From NCBI GenBank assembly GCA_016215025.1, contig JACRMI010000164.1, forward strand, positions 62,001-126,000: 64,000 nucleotides of DNA, in the 5' to 3' direction. The notes beneath the pieces were generated by a model that made no database searches, was not told the DNA's origin, and saw nothing but the letters and a program-made list of their open reading frames with translations. The stretch's first letter is position 1. Every line of letters begins with the position of its first letter. The position numbers and the translations under genes were made by a program. Positions 25,892 through 34,363 of the stretch are shown here, piece by piece. This DNA comes from Chloroflexota bacterium (GTDB taxonomy: Bacteria; Chloroflexota; Anaerolineae; UBA4142).

Positions 25892-26371
25892 ATGGACATT
25901 GAGCTTCCGCTACCTAAAGACGCCGACGCTATAGCACGCGTTGCTAAAGGCGCCGGCGTTTTCACGTCTGAAGAACTAGACGTCGTCCAAGAAATGGTCG
26001 ATGCCTATTTTAATCCAGAACCACGCGACGATCACACGTTTGTGATTTATCGCAATGGTGATCCCAATTCCATTGCGGGGTTTGCGTGCTATGGACCGAC
26101 TCCACTCGCGCAAGGCATCTGGGACCTTTATTGGATCTGCGTCGACCGCCCGCATCAAGCGATGGGCATTGGTGGAGTATTACTAGAAAATATCGAAAAC
26201 CAAGTGCGCGCTCGCGGCGGACGCGCGATTTATCTGGAGACATCGAGTTCGCCCGAATATCAACCGGCACGAGATTTTTATCAACGCCATGGCTATGAAT
26301 GCGCGGCGCGGTTTTCCGATTTTTACGCGCCGGGCGAAGACAAAATCGTATATCGCAAATCGCTAGTCTGA
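25892..26371 (+). CDS. GNAT-family N-acetyltransferase
   Basis: 159-residue GNAT domain. The acetyl-CoA pyrophosphate loop is DRPHQAMGIGGVLLENIE (R/QxxGxG/A type), followed by the beta-5 segment AIYLETSSSPEYQPARDFYQRHGYE. The substrate is unknown. It lies 92 bases after the ATP-grasp ligase on the same strand, which suggests the two modify the same small molecule or peptide. The gap holds an inverted repeat (AACTTGAT...ATCAAGTT). No ribosome site is obvious. Confidence 0.82.
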   Translation: MDIELPLPKDADAIARVAKGAGVFTSEELDVVQEMVDAYFNPEPRDDHTFVIYRNGDPNSIAGFACYGPTPLAQGIWDLYWICVDRPHQAMGIGGVLLENIENQVRARGGRAIYLETSSSPEYQPARDFYQRHGYECAARFSDFYAPGEDKIVYRKSLV

Positions 26372-26374
26372 CCA

Positions 26375-26413
26375 GTGCGACGCACCCTTCAACAAAGCTC
26401 AGGATGCGTCGCC
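26375..26413 (+). repeat. Family A palindrome after the GNAT gene
   Basis: GTGCGACGCACCC and GGATGCGTCGCC flank a short CTTCAACAAAGCTCA centre; followed by TTTTTTC. Begins 3 bases after the stop and probably terminates the operon. Confidence 0.75.
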
Positions 26414-26478
26414 TTTTTTCTTATTGACGATCGGGTGGAATAGTGCTACCCTACCGTCGAAATTTCGGGAGGTGGATT

Positions 26479-27315
26479 ATGGCAACCGAGAATATTGAAA
26501 CAATGGAAAACGGCGTCACGCGACGCCAATTGTTGACCACCGCCACGGTCGGAGGTGTAGCTCTCATCGCCGGCGCGGTCGGCGGAAGCGCGCTGACGAA
26601 TAGCGAAGTGCGCACAGCCGCTGAAACCGAACTCGCAAAATTGCGCTCGCTTCTTGGACTTTACGAACAATTGGAAAAAGTAGGAATCGATCAAATTATC
26701 GCGACCGGCATGAACGTCGTGCGCGGCGCTCTAGAGGCAATCAAGACCGGTGTAAAAATTGCTCGTGCTGGTATCATTGCGGTAGAAACGGCGATCAAAA
26801 ATTTTCAAGCGATGGTCGACAACTTGCGCGCCGCTGCTGACGTTGCGACTCGGATATTGAATGACCTGTCACAAAAATTTCAAGCGGCCCAAGCGCTCGT
26901 TGTCAGTGTATTAGGCAGCGCGCAACCGCTCGCCGATTCGATTGGCAACTTTTTCACCGAACTCATCAAAAAGATTCCGTTCGGCATCGGCGATAATTTT
27001 CTGCGCGCCATCAACGCGCTGACGGACTTGATTCGCGCTATTCCTGCCACCGTCGATGCGATGCTCAATCAATTGCTAAAGCCGCTGCGCGATTTGTTCT
27101 TCCCGCCGACGGGCAACGCGTTGATGAAAACAAATCTTACCGATCCGATCTCGCAGAACTTGCTCACACCGCTCGGTAATTTCTTGACCGACGTTGAAAC
27201 CTTCCTCGACTCTTGGGAAAAGAATTTTGTTCAGCCCGTGCAAGGCGCGCTCGACGAACGCGCTAAAGTTCGCAAGCAGATTGTAGCCATGCGAAACGAT
27301 ATTGGGTTGGTATAA
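26479..27315 (+). CDS. Tat-exported helical protein, unknown function
   Basis: 278-residue protein with a twin-arginine signal (TRRQLLTTATVGGVALIAGA, about 14-33). The mature part is almost entirely amphipathic helix with long heptad-like stretches (AETELAKLRSLLGLYEQLEK, IIAVETAIKNFQAMVDNLRA), resembling exported coiled-coil or phasin-like proteins. ATG 26479 has GGGAGGTGG upstream, and TTGACG-N17-TACCCT lies further up. No cofactor motif is visible, so Tat export may reflect rapid folding. TatA genes are encoded at 41.9-42.4 kb. Confidence 0.78.
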   Translation: MATENIETMENGVTRRQLLTTATVGGVALIAGAVGGSALTNSEVRTAAETELAKLRSLLGLYEQLEKVGIDQIIATGMNVVRGALEAIKTGVKIARAGIIAVETAIKNFQAMVDNLRAAADVATRILNDLSQKFQAAQALVVSVLGSAQPLADSIGNFFTELIKKIPFGIGDNFLRAINALTDLIRAIPATVDAMLNQLLKPLRDLFFPPTGNALMKTNLTDPISQNLLTPLGNFLTDVETFLDSWEKNFVQPVQGALDERAKVRKQIVAMRNDIGLV

Positions 27316-27316
27316 T

Positions 27317-27350
27317 ATCGTAGGGACGTTCAATTGAACGTCCCTACGAT
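27317..27350. terminator. 34-base perfect palindrome, terminator
   Basis: ATCGTAGGGACGTTCAA is followed immediately by its exact reverse complement, then TTTTT. It serves the plus-strand Tat substrate; the sequence GTAGGGACGTTCA also looks like a dispersed repeat unit. Confidence 0.85.
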
Positions 27351-27352
27351 TT

Positions 27353-28123
27353 TTATCGCGCACACGTCTGATGTCGCCCGCCGTCAATCGGCATTGACAC
27401 GCCCGTAATCCAACCGGCGTGCGGCGACGCAAGAAAGAAAATCAAATCCGCCACTTCATCCGCCGTCCCGACGCGTCCTAACGGATGCGTCGTTTTGCTT
27501 CGTTCGAGGAACGCCGCGTACGCCGCATCGTCCATGCCACCCGTGCGATGCAGCATCGTTACCGTCACACCGGGATTCACCGCATTGATGCGCACGCCCT
27601 TGCTCGCCACTTCCAGCGCGACGCAATGCGTCATCTGATCGAGTGCGGCTTTGCTGGAGCAGTACGCCAGCACACCGGGAAACGCGCGAATGCCGGTGAC
27701 ACTTGAAACGTTGACGACGTTGCCTTTGCGTTCGATCAAGTGTGGCATGGCGCATTGCATGAGATAGAACGGCGCGCGCGCATTGACGTTGAACATGTAA
27801 TCCCAGTCCTGCAGCTTGGTGTTCTCGATTGTGCCATTGGCAATAATGCCCGCTGCGTTCACGAGCACGTCGATACCGCCGAATGTATCAACAGTTTCGC
27901 GGACGACGCGTTCAATGTCGGCTTGTTGGGTTACATCCGCGGCAATCGTTTTGCAAACACCGCCCTCCGATTGAATTTCGTTCGCCACTTTTGCCAACTT
28001 GTCCGCGCTGCGCGCAACTGCAACAACGCTTGCACCTTCCGCTGCGAATACAAGCGCCGTCGCACGTCCAATGCCACTACTCGCGCCCGTTATCAGCGCC
28101 ACTCGATTTTTCATTTCGTCCAT
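27353..28123 (-). CDS. SDR-family oxidoreductase
   Basis: 256-residue short-chain dehydrogenase. TGASSGIGRATA at the N-terminus, NAAG (VLVNAAGII), Ser of SSVTG and the catalytic YCSSK. The C-terminal GWITGVSMPIDGG is typical of classical SDRs. Probably NAD(P)-dependent oxidation or reduction of a small alcohol or ketone. ATG 28123 has GGAGAAA 7 bases upstream. It is separated by 115 bases from the divergent aminotransferase. Confidence 0.92.
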   Translation of the reverse strand: MDEMKNRVALITGASSGIGRATALVFAAEGASVVAVARSADKLAKVANEIQSEGGVCKTIAADVTQQADIERVVRETVDTFGGIDVLVNAAGIIANGTIENTKLQDWDYMFNVNARAPFYLMQCAMPHLIERKGNVVNVSSVTGIRAFPGVLAYCSSKAALDQMTHCVALEVASKGVRINAVNPGVTVTMLHRTGGMDDAAYAAFLERSKTTHPLGRVGTADEVADLIFFLASPHAGWITGVSMPIDGGRHQTCAR

Positions 28124-28238
28124 GTCGTTTCTCCAGATTTTTGTTTTCCATTTTACAACAACCCGACATATCTTGGAAATTTGCTCTCGCATTTCGACTG
28201 CGGTATCATGCAACCACATTCTAAGGTAGAGGTATCCA

Positions 28239-29402
28239 GTGCAATTCACGTATCACGCTCCACTTGCCAAAGAGCTTTTCCTGCTCGACCCGAATATCGT
28301 CTTTCTCAATCACGGTTCCTTCGGCGCAACGCCGCTTCCTGTGTTTGAAAAGTACCAATGGTGGCAACGCGAATTGGAACATCAACCCGTCGAGTTTCTC
28401 GGTCGTCGTTTCAACGAATTGATGCGTGAGGCGCGCGTTGCACTCGCGCAGTATATTCACACCGATGCCGACAACCTCGTCTATGTATCCAACGCTACAA
28501 TGGGCTTGAACATCGTTGCGCGCAGTCTGCGGCTTGAGCCAGGTGATGAAATTCTGACAACCGATCATGAATACGGTGCGCTTGATCGCACTTGGCACTT
28601 CATCTGTCGCAAGACCCATGCTGTTTACAAACACCAAACGATTCCCGTACCCGTTACGACCGCGGATGATTTCGTCGAAAGATTCTGGTCGGCAGTCACA
28701 CCACGCACGCGAGGCGTCTTTCTCAGCCACATCACATCGCCGACTGCGTTGATCTTTCCGGTCCAAGAAATCTGTCGCCGCGCGCGTCAAGCTGGCATCA
28801 TTTCTATCATCGATGGAGCGCACAGCATCGGACAGATTCCGCTAAACCTGGAGGAGCTTGGCGCGGATTTCTACAGCTCGAATCTACACAAATGGCTCTG
28901 CTGTCCAAAGGGTTCGGCGTTTTTATACGCGCGTCGCGAGATGCAGCCCTTGGTCGAACCGCTCGTCGTGAGTTGGGGTTATGAATCGGATTATCCCAGT
29001 TCATCGCGCTTCATTGACGAACAAGAGTGGACGGGTACGCGCGACATCGCGGCTTTTCTCACGACGCCCGAAGCAATCAAGTTCTATGAGGCTCATTGCT
29101 GGGGCACCGTCCGGACGCAATGTCATTCGCTTGCCCAATATGCACGCGAACGAATCACCGCGCTGACGCATCTTCCGCCGCTCAGCCCCGATTCGACCGA
29201 TTGGTACATGCAAATGTTTACGGTACCTCTGCCGCTGTGCGATGCGAAGCAATTGAAAAGTCGCTTGTACGACGAATTCCACATCGAAGTACCTATTATC
29301 ACCAGGCAGAATCAACCGTTTATTCGTGCTTCGATTCAGGCGTACAATACCTTGGACGATGTCGAACAGCTTGTCAATGCGCTGAACAAGTTGTCTAAAT
29401 GA
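28239..29402 (+). CDS. Class V aminotransferase, isopenicillin-N-epimerase-like
   Basis: 387-residue PLP enzyme of the class V fold. LNHGSFGATP at the N-terminus, DGAHSIGQIPLNLEELGADF holding the cofactor Asp and His, and the Schiff-base lysine Lys218 in SSNLHKWL. These are characters of the epimerase/cysteine desulfurase-like branch. The substrate is unknown. Starts at GTG 28239 with AAGGTAGAGG about 7 bases upstream. A terminator hairpin follows. Confidence 0.88.
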   Translation: MQFTYHAPLAKELFLLDPNIVFLNHGSFGATPLPVFEKYQWWQRELEHQPVEFLGRRFNELMREARVALAQYIHTDADNLVYVSNATMGLNIVARSLRLEPGDEILTTDHEYGALDRTWHFICRKTHAVYKHQTIPVPVTTADDFVERFWSAVTPRTRGVFLSHITSPTALIFPVQEICRRARQAGIISIIDGAHSIGQIPLNLEELGADFYSSNLHKWLCCPKGSAFLYARREMQPLVEPLVVSWGYESDYPSSSRFIDEQEWTGTRDIAAFLTTPEAIKFYEAHCWGTVRTQCHSLAQYARERITALTHLPPLSPDSTDWYMQMFTVPLPLCDAKQLKSRLYDEFHIEVPIITRQNQPFIRASIQAYNTLDDVEQLVNALNKLSK

Positions 29403-29419
29403 GCGCCATACAAATCAAA

Positions 29420-29449
29420 AAAGAGGATGCAACGGAATGCATCCTCTTT
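29420..29449. terminator. Bidirectional terminator
   Basis: AAAGAGGATGCA / TGCATCCTCTTT with a six-base loop, with outer ACAAATC/GATTTGT pairing. Lies between convergent genes. Confidence 0.85.
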
Positions 29450-29461
29450 CGATTTGTACGA

Positions 29462-29704
29462 TCAAACAGTCGCACCCACCTGCGATAGCAACTCATCTAG
29501 CGGCGGCGCATGATGGTAACGTTTTTCGCCGACGATCAACATCGGCAATGCCATGACGCCATCGTGTAACGCGCGAGAGAGATTCGTCAATACTTCGATC
29601 TCTTCGATTTCGATTTCGGGATGCTCGCGCCGGAGCCGCGCCATCAATCGATTCGTCGGAATACAGCGCGGGCAAATCAGGGATTTGTAGTAAGTGATCT
29701 TCAT
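29462..29704 (-). CDS. Thioredoxin/glutaredoxin-like protein with CPRC
   Basis: 80-residue thioredoxin-fold protein: MKITYYKSLICPRCIPTNRL with redox CPRC near the N-terminus and the cis-proline segment ALPMLIVGEKRY. It starts at ATG 29704, overlapping the TGA of the TlpA gene by four bases, so it is translated with it. It probably exchanges disulfides with the membrane-bound partner. Confidence 0.85.
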   Translation of the reverse strand: MKITYYKSLICPRCIPTNRLMARLRREHPEIEIEEIEVLTNLSRALHDGVMALPMLIVGEKRYHHAPPLDELLSQVGATV

Positions 29705-30252
29705 TGCGACAACAACGGCGTCACGCGTTGATCCAAAATCGCTGGCGTGATTTGTCCCGTCCACGTAAATCGCAAATTTCCAGATCGATCGATCACGAAC
29801 GTGTCCGGTAGTCCATCGGCTCGAAAAACCTGCCCCACTTTGCCATCGGGGTCATAGAGCACCGGAAAAGGCATTTGTTTCTCGCGGACAAATTGTTGGG
29901 CGGAGGTTAGATTGTCTTGAGAATTGACCGATAAAAAGACCAAGCCCTCAGCTTGATGATCGTTATAGTACTTGATCAGATCAGGCATTTCCGCTCGACA
30001 GGGTGGACACCAGGATGCCCACAAATTCACCATGACCATTTTGCCGCGATAATCGCTGAGACGAACAGGCTTGCCGGAAAAATCGTTGGCGACAAAATCA
30101 ATTTGGCTGCTGCGATTCGCGGCGGGTTCGCTGATCGGGCCTTTCATCGCGAATGATGCGATCACAACGAGAACGACCAACGCGCTACCGGCTAGCAGGA
30201 TCGGTGAGATTCCCTTCTTTTGAAATTGAGTAGGCAGATGACGTCGCGCCAT
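29701..30252 (-). CDS. TlpA/ResA-type membrane-anchored thiol-disulfide oxidoreductase
   Basis: 183-residue protein with an N-terminal helix (about 17-36) and an extracytoplasmic thioredoxin domain: NLWASWCPPCRAEMPDL with the CPPC site, and GLPDTFVIDRSG with cis-Pro. Such proteins reduce disulfides in apocytochrome c or other exported proteins. It is the first gene of a two-gene unit with the small CPRC protein. Confidence 0.92.
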   Translation of the reverse strand: MARRHLPTQFQKKGISPILLAGSALVVLVVIASFAMKGPISEPAANRSSQIDFVANDFSGKPVRLSDYRGKMVMVNLWASWCPPCRAEMPDLIKYYNDHQAEGLVFLSVNSQDNLTSAQQFVREKQMPFPVLYDPDGKVGQVFRADGLPDTFVIDRSGNLRFTWTGQITPAILDQRVTPLLSQ

Positions 30253-30411
30253 CGAGTTTCTCCAAGACAGCGACGCGCAAACTTTCGCGTCGCTTGATAG
30301 TATCGTCTATGTCATTCGATGTCAATTATGCCGAAAGGTTACAGGAATCGCCATGTAACTTTTTGCCAGGGGACGCATCAAAAACGATGAAACCTATCCG
30401 GAGGAAATGAT

Positions 30412-30651
30412 ATGATGGGCGATGCAAACGCGCGCGCAGAATTGGAACGCCAATTAAAAGCAGCAGAAGCGGAATTGGAAGAAGTCGAAGAAATGCGGTC
30501 GGCGATTTTGGGGCAGACGGGAGTTCACATTGGAGCGCGTGAATTGCAAAAACATTACGCGCGCTTCGACGCCGATCAAAAACGGTGGACGGAACGCGTC
30601 GCCCAGCTTCGCGCGCAATTGACGACGCTGGAAACATCTGCAACGGAATAA
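30412..30651 (+). CDS. Small coiled-coil protein, unknown
   Basis: 79-residue, highly charged helical protein (ARAELERQLKAAEAELEEVE, then RWTERVAQLRAQLTTLE), predicted as two antiparallel coiled-coil helices around a short HIGARELQKHYARFD turn. GGAGGAAAT precedes ATG 30412 by about 7 bases. A terminator follows. No function assigned. Confidence 0.72.
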   Translation: MMGDANARAELERQLKAAEAELEEVEEMRSAILGQTGVHIGARELQKHYARFDADQKRWTERVAQLRAQLTTLETSATE

Positions 30652-30669
30652 TTTATTCAACTGGGAATT

Positions 30670-30706
30670 AAGAGAGCGATTAGGCATCGTGCCTAATCGC
30701 TCTCTT
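30670..30706 (+). terminator. Terminator after the coiled-coil gene
   Basis: Perfect 17-bp stem AAGAGAGCGATTAGGCA / TGCCTAATCGCTCTCTT with loop TCG, then GTTTTGG. Confidence 0.88.
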
Positions 30707-30777
30707 GTTTTGGATGTTGCTATTTCATTCGGATGCAGGCATAATAGGAGACAAATTCTATCTCTAATGGACCTGCC

Positions 30778-31143
30778 ATGACGATTACCCAAATTTTCAT
30801 TCTAACCCTTGTCTCTGCCAGCGTGACCATCCCTGTCGTGATGCTGGTTCCCCGCGCACGTCAGTCCAGCAACTTTGATCGTGTCCTTTGGGGCGCGACG
30901 TTTCTTTTAGCCTTTATCGGAGCGTGGGGTGCGCCCGGTTTTATTCCAACAAATTTGCCGTTGAGTCATTTGATCGTATCGGATCTATCGCTTGTTCAAA
31001 TCATCTTGGGCGCACTCGCTGGAGCATTGTCGATCAACATCTTGCTGTGGATTATGGATCGATTTGAACGACCATCGCCCGAAGCTGATCTATCGGATGT
31101 ACAAGACGATACTGATCCGAACTCGGACACTCGACTTGAATGA
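30778..31143 (+). CDS. Small membrane protein, unknown
   Basis: 121-residue protein with three helices (about 5-24, 37-53 and 66-92) and an acidic C-terminal tail (SPEADLSDVQDDTDPNSDTR). No family recognised. A four-codon frame MDLP starting at 30767 ends at TGA overlapping the ATG of this gene (CCATGA), and AGGAG lies about 20 bases before that mini-frame, so initiation may be by re-start. Confidence 0.68.
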   Translation: MTITQIFILTLVSASVTIPVVMLVPRARQSSNFDRVLWGATFLLAFIGAWGAPGFIPTNLPLSHLIVSDLSLVQIILGALAGALSINILLWIMDRFERPSPEADLSDVQDDTDPNSDTRLE

Positions 31144-31186
31144 AGCGACGCGGCGCAATCCAGTCATAGATTGTGCCGCGTCGCTT
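31143..31186. terminator. Bidirectional terminator
   Basis: AAGCGACGCGGCGCAATC / GATTGTGCCGCGTCGCTT with one G-T pair; between convergent genes and starting at the final base of the plus-strand stop codon. Confidence 0.85.
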
Positions 31187-31200
31187 TATCGAAAGTTTCA

Positions 31201-32124
31201 TTACGCGATGAGGTTGGAAATGACTTGGCGTCCTTCCCCCGATTCGACATATTCGCGGAAACGCAGTTGGGTACACGTACAGGCTCGCGTTTTATTTCGC
31301 GCAAGCATAATGTGTCGTCGTACGTCCAACCCTTCCACCTGAACAGCCTTAATTCGCCCCAACTCCAAACCACGTTTGACTGCAATGCGTGAGACGAAAG
31401 ACATGCCATGCCCCGCTTCCACCGCCGCTTCGACGGCTTCGACACTGCCCAATTCCATCGCTACCCGTAACTGCTCCGCCGCCACACCGGATTCAGCTAA
31501 GGAGGCAGCAACCAATTGTCGAGTAGCCGCGCCACCTTCGCGCAAAATCCAATCGGCTTGCATCAATTCTGTTGGGTTGATGATGTCTCGCGTTGCCCAG
31601 GGATGCGTTGCGCCCACGATCAAGACGATCTGATCGTCGAAGATGGGCCAGCATTCCAATTCTTTGTGTTGGCTGGCAATGCTCAGTACACCGATATGAA
31701 TTTGCTGCGTTAACAGTTTTTCTTCGACGGTTTGGCGACTCAGCACCTCGACCGTGAATCGCACCTCCGGATAATGTTTGCGAAATGCGCCGATCAAATG
31801 GGGCAACAGATACTTGCCGGGGCTGGTACTGCATCCGATTTGCACATGTCCCTTGATCAAGCCTTGCTTCAAGCACATCGTTTCCTCGATGCGCGCCGAC
31901 AGGTTGACCATCTCCCGCGCCAGAGGAATCAGATCGCGACCGGCTTCGGTGAGCATAATGCGTTTGCCGGTGCGCTGAAAAAGTTGAACTTTGAGCCGCT
32001 GTTCCAATGCCTGAATTTGAAAACTAATCGCGGGTTGACTGAGATTTAGCATTCGCGCCGCAACCGAGAAATTTTCCTCCTCGGCAGCGGTTAAAAAAAT
32101 TCGCAATTCATGAGCACCCAACAT
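31201..32124 (-). CDS. LysR-type transcriptional regulator
   Basis: 307-residue LTTR: N-terminal winged helix (ELRIFLTAAEEENFSVAARM, then LNLSQPAISFQIQALEQRL) and a C-terminal co-inducer domain (GHVQIGCSTSPGKYLLPHLI). The pattern resembles the CysL/CbbR branch, but the ligand is unknown. ATG 32124 has TGGAG upstream; the frame extends further without support. It is divergent from the alpha/beta hydrolase gene 210 bases away, which is the most probable target beside itself. Confidence 0.9.
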   Translation of the reverse strand: MLGAHELRIFLTAAEEENFSVAARMLNLSQPAISFQIQALEQRLKVQLFQRTGKRIMLTEAGRDLIPLAREMVNLSARIEETMCLKQGLIKGHVQIGCSTSPGKYLLPHLIGAFRKHYPEVRFTVEVLSRQTVEEKLLTQQIHIGVLSIASQHKELECWPIFDDQIVLIVGATHPWATRDIINPTELMQADWILREGGAATRQLVAASLAESGVAAEQLRVAMELGSVEAVEAAVEAGHGMSFVSRIAVKRGLELGRIKAVQVEGLDVRRHIMLARNKTRACTCTQLRFREYVESGEGRQVISNLIA

Positions 32125-32309
32125 GGGATCACTCCAAAATAAAATACCTCGCCGTAGAGTCCACAGAAACCCCATCCAAAGTTTCTTTAACTCGATTTGG
32201 CAAGGCAATCTTTACCTACCTTGAGTTTACCGAAAAATCCACTCTTGTCAAAAAAACAGTACGGCACCAGAAATTCCACAGAGGCATTTCGCTTTGATAA
32301 GGGTTGTGC

Positions 32310-32315
32310 TATACT
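32310..32315 (+). promoter_or_regulatory. -10 box before the hydrolase gene
   Basis: TATACT with TTTCGC 17 bases upstream; GAGGA ribosome site follows, 7 bases from the ATG. The 210-base divergent region would also hold the LysR operator; I see no clear T-N11-A site to name. Confidence 0.5.
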
Positions 32316-32334
32316 CTCGCCGAGAGGATAAAAA

Positions 32335-33135
32335 ATGAAAATACTGACACATGGATTTGAAATTACCTACGATAAGAGTATTCAAGGCAACATTCCCCTT
32401 TTACTCATCCATGGCTTTCCACTTGACCGTACGCTATGGGCGGAGCAAATTCGCGGACTCGATGCCCACGTTATCGCGCCCGATTTGCGCGGATTCGGCG
32501 AATCGGCATTCGGCGAATCCGCGACACCAAGCGACGCCGTAACCATCGATACTTATGCGGATGATTTGCACGCGTTGCTTGATACGCTCAACCTCCAAAA
32601 TGTCGTCGTCGCCGGGTTGTCAATGGGCGGATATATCGCACTAGCGGTTTATCGCAAGTATCCGCAAACAGTCCGTGGATTGATTTTGGCAAATACCAAA
32701 GCAGGTGCAGATTCCGCCGAAGGCAAAAAAGGGCGTGACGATAATGCGGCGCTCGCGCGCGAAAAAGGCGCAGCGGCAGTCGGCGAAAAAATGATGCCCA
32801 AGATGCTCACGCCAAAAACGGCAACCGAGCGTCCGTGGCTCTCTGCGGCTGTGAGTGCGATGATGGCACGGCAATCGGTCAATGGCGTGGTCGCCGCGCT
32901 GATGGCGATGCGTGATCGTCCCGATTCGACGCCGATGCTCGCACAAATTTCTGTGCCGACGCTCATCATCACGGGTGCGGAAGACACTTTGATTCCGCCG
33001 AAAGAATCGGAAGCGATGCGCGAGGGCATTCGCGGTTCAAAGCTGGTGGTGATTCCTAATGTTGCGCATTTGTCGAATGTCGAACAACCCGACGCGTTCA
33101 ATCGCGCGGTCAACGATTTTTTGAAATCGTTGTAG
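32335..33135 (+). CDS. Alpha/beta hydrolase (enol-lactonase/esterase-like)
   Basis: 266-residue soluble alpha/beta hydrolase. Oxyanion segment LLLIHGFPLDRTLW, nucleophile elbow GLSMGG, acid TGAEDTLIPP and histidine in NVAHLSNVE. The layout matches 3-oxoadipate enol-lactonase-like hydrolases, but no aromatic pathway gene is near. Probably controlled by the divergent LysR regulator. RBS GAGGA lies before ATG 32335. Confidence 0.87.
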   Translation: MKILTHGFEITYDKSIQGNIPLLLIHGFPLDRTLWAEQIRGLDAHVIAPDLRGFGESAFGESATPSDAVTIDTYADDLHALLDTLNLQNVVVAGLSMGGYIALAVYRKYPQTVRGLILANTKAGADSAEGKKGRDDNAALAREKGAAAVGEKMMPKMLTPKTATERPWLSAAVSAMMARQSVNGVVAALMAMRDRPDSTPMLAQISVPTLIITGAEDTLIPPKESEAMREGIRGSKLVVIPNVAHLSNVEQPDAFNRAVNDFLKSL

Positions 33136-33164
33136 ATCGATCACCGTATCGATTCGATGGGTTC

Positions 33165-33236
33165 GCCCACGAATCTCGCATATCTCCGCGAATAGAATTG
33201 TACGATTTAGTGAGGATTCGTGTGATTCGTGGGAAA
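33165..33236. repeat. Family C-like repeat
   Basis: CCCACGAATCTCGCATATCT, CCGCGAATAG and the inverted GATTCGTGTGATTCGTGGG, forming a hairpin between a gene end and a terminator. Confidence 0.65.
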
Positions 33237-33239
33237 TAA

Positions 33240-33273
33240 AAATACGCGCCACGGAAAGCTGTGGCGCGTATTT
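33240..33273. terminator. Bidirectional terminator
   Basis: AAATACGCGCCAC / GTGGCGCGTATTT with an eight-base loop; between convergent genes. Confidence 0.82.
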
Positions 33274-33301
33274 CTGCTGAGAGCGCGTCCGCTACCTGGG
33301 A

Positions 33302-34363
33302 TTAGGGACGCTGATGGAACTCAATTGTAGCGTGTCCACCTTTGAGCTGCACATCGGCGTAGGTGTTCAAGCCCAGTGGAATCACGCGCCAAATACCCGT
33401 ACAGGCATGCGCAAATTCGACATAGTACGGACCTAGCTCCGGCTTGGTCCCCGTCAACTTTGGCTCGCTGATCCAACTACCATCTGGTGTTGCGACCACC
33501 ACAGGCCAATTATTTTTGCCAATGACGTTCACATCGAGATAGCAGGGACCAGTGCCAACCGTATTCGTAATCAACACCGCTTCCCAAACACCGGAGAATG
33601 GATTTGGAATTGGCGCAGGTGCAACAGCCGTCGGCAAAATCACGACCGGTATCGATCCCGGTGTTGGAGCGATCGGTTGATAAATCAGGACCGACGGATT
33701 CGATGGCGGCACGTACACCGGTGGCAACGGATTAAAGACCGGCGATGGATTCACGAGCGGCTGCGCGCCTGGGATGAACAATCGTTCGCCGCTCCAAATG
33801 AACGATGCGTTCGGCATCTTGTTCGCCATCTGTATCGAATACACTGACGAGCCGTACCGCGAAGCAATGAGCGCCAAGTATTCGCCGGAGCGCACGATGT
33901 GATAAATGCCTTGCTGATGCGATGGAACCGGCGCTGGCTGCAGAACCGGAACTGGCATCGAGCCTGGGATTTTCAAAACTTGGCCAACGTAAATCCAATA
34001 GTTGTACAAACCATTCGCTTGCATGAGCGCCGAAACGGTCGTGCCATGACGCATTGCGATCGAAAAGAGCGTGTCGCCAGATTGCACAGTGTACGTCGAG
34101 TTATTAATTGGCGGCACCGGCGATCCACCCGAAATCACCAAGCGTTGACCGACGTAAATGAAATCGGCGTTCTTGATTCCATTCGCTTGCATTACGGCGT
34201 TGACGGTTGTGCCGTACCGCGCCGCAATCGAAAAGAGCGTCTCACCCCAACTAACGACATGCACAACGGGCGACTCGGCGGAGACGACGGAAAAGCTAAC
34301 GACGCTGAGAGATAATAACAAAAGAACAAGTGCGATCAAGCTCAAGCGACGATAAAGTTGCAT
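33302..34363 (-). CDS. Secreted triple-LysM protein
   Basis: 353-residue exported protein with signal peptide (LSLIALVLLLLSLSVVSFSV), three LysM domains at about 33-78, 90-133 and 152-197 (each with GETLFSIA or GDTLFSIA or GEYLALIA), a Pro-rich linker and a C-terminal domain of about 100 residues with two Cys (GPCYLDVNV, HACTGIW). LysM binds peptidoglycan or chitin-type glycans; the last domain is unassigned. AAGGAGGAAGA within the preceding gene is the ribosome site; the ATG directly follows that gene's stop, so they are coupled. Confidence 0.88.
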   Translation of the reverse strand: MQLYRRLSLIALVLLLLSLSVVSFSVVSAESPVVHVVSWGETLFSIAARYGTTVNAVMQANGIKNADFIYVGQRLVISGGSPVPPINNSTYTVQSGDTLFSIAMRHGTTVSALMQANGLYNYWIYVGQVLKIPGSMPVPVLQPAPVPSHQQGIYHIVRSGEYLALIASRYGSSVYSIQMANKMPNASFIWSGERLFIPGAQPLVNPSPVFNPLPPVYVPPSNPSVLIYQPIAPTPGSIPVVILPTAVAPAPIPNPFSGVWEAVLITNTVGTGPCYLDVNVIGKNNWPVVVATPDGSWISEPKLTGTKPELGPYYVEFAHACTGIWRVIPLGLNTYADVQLKGGHATIEFHQRP

